A stretch of DNA of 5,074 nucleotides from an uncultured Eubacteriales bacterium (lineage in GTDB: Bacteria; Bacillota; Clostridia; Oscillospirales; Oscillospiraceae). The translations under genes were made by a program, and so were the position numbers. This document shows positions 1-5,074 of the stretch, piece by piece (the first letter of the stretch is position 1; each line of letters opens with the position of its first letter). The notes below the pieces were generated by a model that was not told the origin of the DNA, ran no database searches, and saw only the letters and a program-made list of their open reading frames with translations. The stretch spans positions 1-5,074 of the forward strand of contig CABVBV010000151.1 in the NCBI GenBank assembly GCA_902496595.1. Reading direction: 5' to 3'.

Positions 1-99
1 GAGATACTCATCGACCAGATAGAGAACCCCGGGGCCAGCATACGCCAGACCCTGCTGAGCACAAAAATAACGGCACGCGCCTCGACGGAGCGTGCTTGA
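1..99 (+). CDS. LacI-family transcriptional regulator, C-terminal end only (partial at left edge)
   Basis: Frame 1 is open from the first base to a TGA at 97-99 and encodes 32 residues. The stretch reads LIDQIENPGASIRQ, then LLSTKITARAST. This matches the usual last stretch of LacI/GalR-family repressors, in which a 'L..QIENP' helix is followed by a strand of the type 'LLPTELVVRxST'. In this family the N-terminal helix-turn-helix binds operator DNA and the periplasmic-binding-protein-like core binds a sugar effector; both parts lie outside the window. The gene ends 13 bases before the hydrolase start, and its stop overlaps that gene's Shine-Dalgarno site, so the two are probably co-transcribed and the operon promoter lies further left. 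A sugar-responsive regulator of the downstream maltodextrin genes is the natural inference. The effector cannot be told from this fragment. Confidence 0.8.
   Translation, partial: EILIDQIENPGASIRQTLLSTKITARASTERA
73..95 (+). promoter_or_regulatory. Hairpin overlapping the regulator's last codons, just before the hydrolase RBS
   Basis: GCACGC (73-78) and GCGTGC (90-95) are perfect inverse complements. A further CC/GG pair lies inside (80-81 with 87-88) after one G/A mismatch, around a five-base loop. No T-run follows, so it does not look like a terminator. It ends immediately before TTGAAAGGAGG, so in RNA it would stand directly upstream of the hydrolase Shine-Dalgarno site. It may be only GC-rich coding sequence; a role in mRNA stability or translation is inference. 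Confidence 0.35.
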
Positions 100-106
100 A
101 AGGAGG
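99..106 (+). promoter_or_regulatory. Shine-Dalgarno site of the GH13 gene (decides the start)
   Basis: AAAGGAGG lies six bases before the ATG at 113 and begins on the last base of the regulator's stop codon. An in-frame GTG at 92 would put this site inside the coding sequence, so ATG 113 is chosen. Confidence 0.9.
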
Positions 107-112
107 CGCGAT

Positions 113-1918
113 ATGGAACACGCCGCAGTCGCCCACCGCGCCACGGCTGAATACATCTATCCCAAGTCCGCAAATTCGCTTGCCGTGCGTCTTTTCACCG
201 CGAGGGGCGACGTTGACGAGGCCGCACTGCTCTGGTGGGAGCGCGGCGAAACGGAGTCGACAAAGCGCCGCGAGGAACCAATAAGGCCCGTGCTCCGTGA
301 CCGCTGGCGAGACTGCCACGAGGCGGAGATCGTTACGGAGCACATTGCCGCGTACATACGTTACTGCTTCCGTCTGCGTTCGGGCCACCTTGAACTCTGG
401 TACGGGCCGAACGGTTTCCGAGACACAGAGCCGGGCATGGACGAGGACTTTTTCGAGTTCCTCTGGCCCAACCCTGAGGACGGCTTCAAGGCTCCGGACT
501 GGAGCTCGGGGCAGGTCTACTATCAGCTCTTTCCCGAGAGGTTCAAGAACGGCGACTCATCACTCACGCCGGAGGGCGCGGACGCCTGGGGTTCGATTCC
601 CACGCGGGAGAACTTCATGGGCGGCGACCTGCGCGGCATACGCGAAAAGCTGCCCTACATAGCGTCCCTCGGCGCGACCTGCCTGTACCTCACGCCAGTG
701 TTCGAGGCACCATCCAACCACAAGTACGACACGGCGGACTATTACCGCATTGACCCGCACTTTGGCACGGAGGATGACCTGCGCGCGCTCATCTCCGACG
801 CGCACGCGCTTGGCATCCGCGTGCTGCTCGACGGCGTTTTCAACCACTGCGGCTACTACTGGCCGCCCTTTCAGGATGTGGTAAAAAACGGCAAGACCTC
901 AAAATACCGTGACTGGTTCTTCATCAACGCCTACCCGGTTACGCACGAGACGTGCACCTATGACTGCGTGGGCCACTACAAGTGGATGCCCAAGCTGAAC
1001 TTGGCAAACCCGGAGCTGCGGCGCTATTTCATCGAGGTGGGCAAACACTGGCTACGCACTGTGGAGGCCGACGGTTGGCGGCTGGACGTGGCGGACGAGG
1101 TGCCTGCTGTGTTCTGGGAGGAGTTTTCCCGTGAGATGAAGCTGATAAAGCCGGATTGTCTGCTCCTGGGTGAGACCTGGGGCGACGCCTGGCGGCTGGT
1201 GAGCCCCGGACGGCTTGACAGCGCGATGAACTACCTGTTCCGCGATGCCGCCCGAGACTGGCTGGCGCTCTCGAAGCTCGGTGCCTCGGGCTTTGCGGAC
1301 AGGGCGAACCGGCTGCTGGCGCTCTACCCCTATGAGGTGTCGTTGCGGATGTACGATCCACTCGACAGCCACGATACGCCGAGGTTCATCACCCTCTGTG
1401 GTGGAGACATTGGAAAATACCGCCTCGCCGTGGCGCTGCAGATGTGTTTTCCGGGCTGCCCCGCGGTCTACTACGGAGACGAGCTGGGCATGGAGGGCGA
1501 AAATGACCCGGGCTGCCGCTGCGCCATGGACTGGGAGGCAGTTGAGAGGGAGCCTGAACTGCTTGGCTGGTTCAAAAAGCTCATAGTCCTGCGCAGAGGC
1601 TCCGTTGCCCTGCGTGAAGGCGGATTTTACAACTCGGTTTGCAGTGACGGCGCCAACGTATTCGGCTTTTGCCGCACGCACGAGAGAGAGGATGTGCTCA
1701 TAGTCATTAACGCGGGAGAACGCTGGTACAAGGGCGAGGCACGGGTGCCGGACGGCTCTGGCGAATGGTGCGAAGTTTTCTCCGGCGAGGTGGCCACATC
1801 CGTAATAAACCCTTTGAGGGACCCGTATTCGGCGGAATGCCCGGCGGTGCTCAGCCTGAGCATACCGGCGCGGACCGTGAAAATATTCAAACAGGAAAGA
1901 AAGCGAGGTCAGAAATGA
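113..1918 (+). CDS. Cytoplasmic GH13 hydrolase, cyclomaltodextrinase / neopullulanase / maltogenic amylase type
   Basis: The product is 601 residues, about the usual 580-600 for this group, and should hydrolyse alpha-1,4 bonds (perhaps some alpha-1,6) in cyclodextrins, maltodextrins or pullulan pieces. There is no signal peptide, so it should act in the cytosol on imported sugar. Domains: an N-terminal CBM34-like beta domain (about 10-120), the (beta/alpha)8 barrel (about 130-495, starting at QVYYQLFPERF 134-144), and a C-terminal beta domain (about 500-595). GH13 regions are intact: DGVFNH (240-245), GWRLDVADE with nucleophile D325, GETWG with acid/base E354, and SHDTPR (419-424) with H420 and transition-state stabiliser D421. 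MPKLN (292-296) is the hallmark of subfamily GH13_20, and YYGDELGM follows at 453-460. Deviations are T355 and G357 after the acid/base (often GEIWH) and cysteines C281/C285 before MPKLN. Its stop overlaps the binding-protein start. The family call is firm; exact substrate preference cannot be read from sequence. Confidence 0.95.
   Translation: MEHAAVAHRATAEYIYPKSANSLAVRLFTARGDVDEAALLWWERGETESTKRREEPIRPVLRDRWRDCHEAEIVTEHIAAYIRYCFRLRSGHLELWYGPNGFRDTEPGMDEDFFEFLWPNPEDGFKAPDWSSGQVYYQLFPERFKNGDSSLTPEGADAWGSIPTRENFMGGDLRGIREKLPYIASLGATCLYLTPVFEAPSNHKYDTADYYRIDPHFGTEDDLRALISDAHALGIRVLLDGVFNHCGYYWPPFQDVVKNGKTSKYRDWFFINAYPVTHETCTYDCVGHYKWMPKLNLANPELRRYFIEVGKHWLRTVEADGWRLDVADEVPAVFWEEFSREMKLIKPDCLLLGETWGDAWRLVSPGRLDSAMNYLFRDAARDWLALSKLGASGFADRANRLLALYPYEVSLRMYDPLDSHDTPRFITLCGGDIGKYRLAVALQMCFPGCPAVYYGDELGMEGENDPGCRCAMDWEAVEREPELLGWFKKLIVLRRGSVALREGGFYNSVCSDGANVFGFCRTHEREDVLIVINAGERWYKGEARVPDGSGEWCEVFSGEVATSVINPLRDPYSAECPAVLSLSIPARTVKIFKQERKRGQK
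1905..1908 (+). promoter_or_regulatory. Shine-Dalgarno site of the binding-protein gene, inside the GH13 coding end
   Basis: GAGG (1905-1908, followed by T) lies six bases before ATG 1915. The second in-frame ATG at 1921 would be twelve bases away, so 1915 is preferred. The site is weaker than the AAAGGAG(G) sites of the hydrolase and first permease, and the start overlaps the upstream stop as ATGA, which fits translational coupling. Confidence 0.7.
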
Positions 1919-3231
1919 AAATGAAGAAGTATGCAAAAATGCTGGCGCTCCTGCTTGCCGTGGCAGTAATGGTAACGACATTAGCTGCCTGCGGCAATGA
2001 AGCGCCAGACACCAGTTCACCCCCGCAGACCGATGAGACGCCCGGAAGCAGCCCGGACGCCGGAGAGCCGACTGTCATCAACTTCTGGCACCATTACAGC
2101 GCCCAGTCCGCAGAGAATGAAACCCTTATGAATGTGCTCATCCCCAAGTTCGAGGAGGAGCATCCCGAGTACAAGGTCAACGCCGTCTCCCATGAGTGGG
2201 CGGACCTGCACGACAAGATATTGATAAGCGCGAACTCCAACACCCTGCCCGACGTGGCGAGGCTGGACATAGCCTGGGTCCCCGAGTTTGAGGCCATGAA
2301 CATACTGGTCCCGCTTGACCAGCAGATGGCTGATTTCAACGAGGTCGCCGCCACGCTGCTGCCCAGCGCCATGAGCACCGGCATGGTGAACGGCAGCTAT
2401 TACGCCCTTGCGCTCAATACCAACACGAAAATACTGTTCTATAACGCCGAAGCCTTCGAGAATGCGGGCTTGGCCGCGCCCGAGACCATGGACGATATGC
2501 TCGCCGCCATTGCAGCGCTCTCCGGCACTAACGAGAACGGCCAGCAGGTCTGGGGCCTCAACGAGCCCGCCCTCGCCGGCTGGAACATCCTGCCCTACAT
2601 CTGGAGCATGGGCGGCGAGATAACCAATGAGGACTACACCGCCGCCACCGGCTACCTCAACAGCGCCGAGACCGTGGCCGCCGTACAGATGCTCGCTGAC
2701 CTCTACGCGAACGGCCAGCTCACGGGCTTCAACAGCGGCGACATCCCGATGACAGACGGCTTCGGCACGGGCCGATACATGATGCTGCTCGAGGGACCGT
2801 GGAAGACTGCCGAGATGGCCGGCGCCTACCCCGACTTCAAGTACGCTACGACCGAGATGCCCGCGGGATCCGCCGGCTCCATCTCCGTGCTCGGCGGCGA
2901 GGATATAGGCATGTTCAACACCGGCAACAAAGAGGGCGCCTGGGAGTTTATGAAGTTCATGGTCAGTGACTTTGCCCAGGAGGAGATGGCCAAGGTCGGC
3001 CAGATCCCGGTGAATACCACCGCGCTCGAGAGCGACACGGTCAAGAATGCCGACTACGCGCCCTTCCTCGAGGCCATCACCACCGCGAAGGCCCGCCCGC
3101 CCGTGGCGGCATGGGCAGACATCGACAGCGAGCTGACCACAGCCGTCACCGACATCATCGTCAACGGTGAGGATGCCCAGACCACTCTGGATGCGCTGGC
3201 CGCGAAGGTCGACGCGCTGCTCGCCGGATAA
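1915..3231 (+). CDS. Sugar ABC transporter substrate-binding lipoprotein (family 1, CUT1 type)
   Basis: The 438-residue product is the extracellular receptor of the transporter. Residues 1-25 are a lipoprotein signal peptide: a basic start (KMKKYAK), a hydrophobic core (LALLLAVAVMV) and the lipobox LAAC with lipid-anchored C26. A linker rich in S, T, P, D and E (about 28-52) tethers the binding domain. The mature part follows the family-1 fold: TVINFWHHYS near the first strand, PDVARLDIAWVPEF (112-125), YYALALNTNTKILFYN (162-177), GRYMMLLEGPW (286-296) and GGEDIGMFNTGNKEGAWEFM (327-346). Aromatic residues such as W58, W95, W121, W223, W230, W296 and W400 are candidates for stacking on sugar rings, though which ones line the site is inference. 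Length is normal (400-450). It is translationally coupled to the hydrolase and followed by a terminator-like hairpin. Context suggests malto-oligosaccharides or cyclodextrins as ligand; the sequence alone does not settle it. Confidence 0.95.
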   Translation: MKMKKYAKMLALLLAVAVMVTTLAACGNEAPDTSSPPQTDETPGSSPDAGEPTVINFWHHYSAQSAENETLMNVLIPKFEEEHPEYKVNAVSHEWADLHDKILISANSNTLPDVARLDIAWVPEFEAMNILVPLDQQMADFNEVAATLLPSAMSTGMVNGSYYALALNTNTKILFYNAEAFENAGLAAPETMDDMLAAIAALSGTNENGQQVWGLNEPALAGWNILPYIWSMGGEITNEDYTAATGYLNSAETVAAVQMLADLYANGQLTGFNSGDIPMTDGFGTGRYMMLLEGPWKTAEMAGAYPDFKYATTEMPAGSAGSISVLGGEDIGMFNTGNKEGAWEFMKFMVSDFAQEEMAKVGQIPVNTTALESDTVKNADYAPFLEAITTAKARPPVAAWADIDSELTTAVTDIIVNGEDAQTTLDALAAKVDALLAG

Positions 3232-3262
3232 CATTAAAAGTATACCAGATACTGCTCGAAAT

Positions 3263-3277
3263 CGCAACAGCTTTGCG
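3263..3277. promoter_or_regulatory. Short inverted repeat CGCAA-N5-TTGCG, possible operator or competing hairpin
   Basis: CGCAA (3263-3267) and TTGCG (3273-3277) are exact inverse complements around CAGCT. The half-sites resemble those of LacI-family operators (such as CGCAAACGTTTGCG), but the spacing is odd-numbered and the central CG is missing. Its right half overlaps the first three bases of the terminator stem, so as RNA it would be a small competing hairpin. No convincing promoter was seen nearby. Speculative. Confidence 0.2.
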
Positions 3278-3315
3278 CGCGGGAGTTCCCACGCCGAATC
3301 TCCCGCGCGCTTTTT
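3275..3315 (+). terminator. Rho-independent terminator or attenuator between binding protein and permeases
   Basis: GCGCGCGGGAG (3275-3285) pairs perfectly over 11 bp with CTCCCGCGCGC (3300-3310), around a 14-base loop, and is followed at once by TTTTT (3311-3315). This is the form of an intrinsic terminator, starting 43 bases after the binding-protein stop. Downstream permeases belong to the same transporter and no promoter is visible in the gap, so partial termination with read-through is the likely role. Such hairpins after the binding-protein gene are a known way to make receptor mRNA more abundant than permease mRNA. The T-run is only five long and ends one base before the next Shine-Dalgarno site. 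The rest of the 3232-3330 gap holds only the CGCAA/TTGCG repeat. Confidence 0.75.
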
Positions 3316-3316
3316 G

Positions 3317-3323
3317 AAAGGAG
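3317..3323 (+). promoter_or_regulatory. Shine-Dalgarno site of the first permease gene
   Basis: AAAGGAG lies seven bases before ATG 3331. It sits one base after the terminator's T-run, so the hairpin and the ribosome-binding site are packed together. CTTT at 3271-3274 could pair weakly with AAAG at 3317-3320 across the stem, with a six-base bulge, but this is unlikely to block the site on its own. Confidence 0.85.
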
Positions 3324-3330
3324 CCTCGAT

Positions 3331-4224
3331 ATGGAGCTGAAGCCGAGGCGAAACCGAATACAGCTTGCAGTGCTTCTGCTGCCGGGCGTGCTTGTCTTTG
3401 CCATGTTCACCATCTACCCGATAGTGAAGCTGCTCTACATGAGCTTTCTCGAGTGGAACCGTGACAACATGTTCGAGCACAGTTTTGCCGGTCTTTCAAA
3501 CTATGCGGCCGTGCTGAGCGACGCCACCTTCAGGACGGCCTTTGCAAACACGCTCATCTACACCCTTGTCACTGTGCCGGGGCAGATGGTACTGGGTTTG
3601 CTGGCGGCAGTGCTTATCAATTCTATTCCGCGCTTTCGCGCGACCTTCCGGGTAATTTACTACCTGCCTGTCATAACGTCGTGGGTCATCGTTTCGCTGG
3701 TGTTCAGGTATATTTTTAACACCGAGGGCATGCTCAACTACCTGCTTACCAACGTCTTGCACCTGAGCGAGAGCAATATCCGCTGGCTGGATACCCGCTG
3801 GGGAGGCCTTACCGTGGCGATGATGCTCGGCATCTGGAAGGGCGTGGGCTGGAACCTGGTCGTCTTCCTCGCTGCATTGCAGAGCGTACCGCAGGAGCTT
3901 TATGAATCTGCATCCATCGACGGCTGCGGGCCCTTTGCCCGTTTCTTCTACATAACCCTGCCGAGCATAAAGCCGACCATACTCTTTGCCCTGGTCATGT
4001 TGACCATCGGCGGCTTCAACGTGTTCACTTCCATCAAGATGATAACTGACGGCAAGCCCATGCACCAGACAGAGGTGGTGCTCACCTGGATGTACTCCAA
4101 GGCCTTCAGCTCCGGCGACTTCGGCTACGCCGCGGCGCTGTCCTTCATAGTGGCCGTGACGCTGGCTTTCCTGGCTGTGCTGCAGTTCAAGGCCATGCGC
4201 AGAAACGGCGAGAGCCAGTTTTGA
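3331..4224 (+). CDS. Sugar ABC transporter permease, MalF-like (CUT1 family, first permease)
   Basis: The 297-residue inner-membrane protein forms one half of the transport channel. Six hydrophobic segments are visible at about 11-37, 72-97, 107-128, 158-183, 215-235 and 265-286, the usual arrangement for short MalF-type permeases. It lacks the extra N-terminal helices and the large extracellular loop of Escherichia coli MalF, as is normal in Bacillota. The cytoplasmic EAA motif that docks on the ATPase is clear at 192-215: ESASIDGCGPF, then ITLPSIKP, with D197, G198 and P211 at the conserved places. ATG 3331 is supported by AAAGGAG seven bases upstream. The partner permease follows after 8 bases. 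Eight of its 20 isoleucine codons are ATA, unusual in GC-rich DNA. The family call is firm; maltodextrin as cargo is inferred from the hydrolase gene. Confidence 0.95.
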   Translation: MELKPRRNRIQLAVLLLPGVLVFAMFTIYPIVKLLYMSFLEWNRDNMFEHSFAGLSNYAAVLSDATFRTAFANTLIYTLVTVPGQMVLGLLAAVLINSIPRFRATFRVIYYLPVITSWVIVSLVFRYIFNTEGMLNYLLTNVLHLSESNIRWLDTRWGGLTVAMMLGIWKGVGWNLVVFLAALQSVPQELYESASIDGCGPFARFFYITLPSIKPTILFALVMLTIGGFNVFTSIKMITDGKPMHQTEVVLTWMYSKAFSSGDFGYAAALSFIVAVTLAFLAVLQFKAMRRNGESQF

Positions 4225-4228
4225 GGTG
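4223..4228 (+). promoter_or_regulatory. Shine-Dalgarno site of the second permease gene, overlapping the previous stop
   Basis: GAGGTG matches the anti-Shine-Dalgarno core and shares its GA with the TGA stop of the first permease. It lies four bases before ATG 4233. A terminating ribosome would cover it, which suits balanced synthesis of the two permease halves. Confidence 0.75.
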
Positions 4229-4232
4229 TGAT

Positions 4233-5074
4233 ATGCACAGGAGATTTACAAAGAAAAACGCCGCAAACGCGCTCAAATATCTGCTGCTGCTCATAGGTGG
4301 CGCGGTGTCCGTCATGCCGATGGTGTACATGATAAGCACCTCGCTCAAACCCAACGGCGCGCTTTATGAGTTCCCGCCGAGGTTTTTCCCCTCTGCAGAG
4401 GAGTTGACGGCGGAGAATTATCAGTACATCTTCGCCCAGGAAAAATTCTATCAAAACTTCCTCAACAGCGCGGCAGTCACCATACTTACCGTGCTCATTG
4501 CGGCCTTCATTGCCACGGCGCTGGCTTTCTGCCTCGCACGTTTCCGCTTCCCGGGCCGAAAGCTGATTTTCGGGCTCGTCATAGGCACGATGATAATCCC
4601 GGGCACTACGCTCATCATAACGCAGTACCAGCTGGCGACCTTCCTCAAGCTCACGAACAAACTCTTTGGCCTGGTGCCTTTTTACGTCGCCTGGGTAATA
4701 CCGTTTTCGACATTTATGATAAAGGGCTACATAGAGAGCATACCGCGCGACTATGACGAGGCAGTGTATATGGATGGAGGCAGCGTCTTCACAGTGTTTT
4801 TCAAAGTCATCTGCCCGCTGGCGAGCCCTGCGATCGCCTCCGTCAGCATCTTCAACTTCCTGACAGCCTGGGAGGAGTTCCCGTGGGCCATGACGGTCAT
4901 AAACGATAACGCCAAGCGCACCTTGCCCATAGCCATCTCCGGCTTCTTCGGTCAGCACCAGTTCACACAGTGGGGCTACGTCTTCGCCATGAGCGTGGCG
5001 AGCCTCGTGCCCGTGCTTATAGTCTTCATCTGCTGCCAGAAATACTTCGTCTCCGGCCTGCAGGCAGGAGGCAT
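4233..5074 (+). CDS. Sugar ABC transporter permease, MalG-like (CUT1 family, second permease; cut by the window end)
   Basis: An ATG-started frame runs open to the window edge: 280 full codons plus two bases. It starts MHRRFTKKNAANALKYLLLL, a basic cytoplasmic tail entering the first membrane helix. Six hydrophobic segments lie at about 14-37, 78-101, 110-132, 143-164, 197-216 and 245-267. The ATPase-docking EAA motif is at 176-199 (EAVYMDGGSVF, then KVICPLASP), with D181, G182 and P195 conserved; A177 is kept and the second alanine is valine (V178). The visible end, FVSGLQAGG, is the usual MalG terminus (commonly 'GLTAGAVKG'), so probably only a few residues are missing. Before TM2, ENYQYIF...FLNSAAVTI is typical of MalG proteins. 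With the preceding gene it forms the heterodimeric channel. Thirteen of 24 isoleucine codons are ATA. No ATPase gene is in view. Confidence 0.95.
   Translation, partial: MHRRFTKKNAANALKYLLLLIGGAVSVMPMVYMISTSLKPNGALYEFPPRFFPSAEELTAENYQYIFAQEKFYQNFLNSAAVTILTVLIAAFIATALAFCLARFRFPGRKLIFGLVIGTMIIPGTTLIITQYQLATFLKLTNKLFGLVPFYVAWVIPFSTFMIKGYIESIPRDYDEAVYMDGGSVFTVFFKVICPLASPAIASVSIFNFLTAWEEFPWAMTVINDNAKRTLPIAISGFFGQHQFTQWGYVFAMSVASLVPVLIVFICCQKYFVSGLQAGG

Noticed and set aside
92..112. Upstream GTG start for the hydrolase (seven extra residues)
   Set aside because: The extension would overlap the regulator gene's end and contain the AAAGGAGG site, which is well placed for ATG 113.
1765..1914. Upstream start extending the binding protein by 50 residues
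   Set aside because: It would bury the lipoprotein signal peptide and overlap the hydrolase by about 150 bases; ATG 1915 gives a textbook signal peptide and has GAGG six bases upstream.
1052..2020. Antisense open frame of 322 codons opposite the GH13 gene
   Set aside because: The plus strand there encodes intact GH13 catalytic motifs; the antisense product resembles no family I know and has no ribosome-binding evidence.
3232..3274. A promoter for the permease genes (TATACC near 3241)
   Set aside because: No -35-like sequence lies at a workable distance, and any transcript starting here would run straight into the terminator hairpin.
2017..3480. Antisense open frame of 487 codons opposite the binding-protein gene
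   Set aside because: It lies over a clear family-1 binding protein on the plus strand, has no recognisable domain and is rich in G, V, H, L and E as expected of a GC-driven shadow. It also runs through the terminator.
4125..4958. Antisense open frame of 277 codons opposite the two permeases
   Set aside because: Highly charged, R/E/Y-rich shadow of membrane-helix coding sequence; the plus strand has an EAA-motif permease throughout.
1..5074. Mobile element, CRISPR array, tRNA/rRNA or defence system
   Set aside because: Nearly every base is accounted for by the sugar-uptake genes. I saw no direct-repeat arrays, transposase or integrase motifs, or structural-RNA signatures.

Overview
The window holds the end of a LacI-family regulator gene, then four co-directional plus-strand genes of a maltodextrin-type sugar uptake and breakdown operon. 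The features point to a GC-rich member of the Bacillota, probably Clostridia. Evidence for this is strong AAAGGAG(G) Shine-Dalgarno sites, a lipoprotein-anchored solute-binding protein, a cytoplasmic neopullulanase-type GH13 enzyme, a CUT1 transporter with no ATPase gene alongside, and heavy use of ATA for isoleucine despite high GC. The organism assignment is inference.

Layout: 1-99 is the last 32 codons of a LacI-type regulator. After 13 bases comes a 601-residue GH13 cyclomaltodextrinase/neopullulanase/maltogenic-amylase-type hydrolase (113-1918). It overlaps by four bases (ATGA) a 438-residue family-1 sugar-binding lipoprotein (1915-3231). A 99-base gap follows, carrying a perfect 11-bp GC-rich hairpin plus T5 that is probably a partial terminator. 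Next come the MalF-like permease (3331-4224) and, 8 bases later, the MalG-like permease (4233 to the window end). The last gene is cut off, probably within a few residues of its true end.

How the genes work together (inference from families): the lipoprotein captures malto-oligosaccharides or cyclodextrins outside the membrane. The two permeases carry them in, powered by an ATPase encoded elsewhere (a shared MsmX-type ATPase is usual in Bacillota). The cytoplasmic GH13 enzyme then hydrolyses them. The regulator upstream probably senses the sugar. The hairpin after the binding-protein gene would keep permease transcripts below those of the binding protein.

I found no mobile element, CRISPR array, RNA gene or clearly undescribed system. 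The most interesting points are regulatory: the intra-operon terminator packed against the permease ribosome-binding site, the near-identical translation start regions behind hairpins at two genes, and the enzyme-to-binding-protein coupling. Residue changes in the GH13 active-site motifs are also worth a look.
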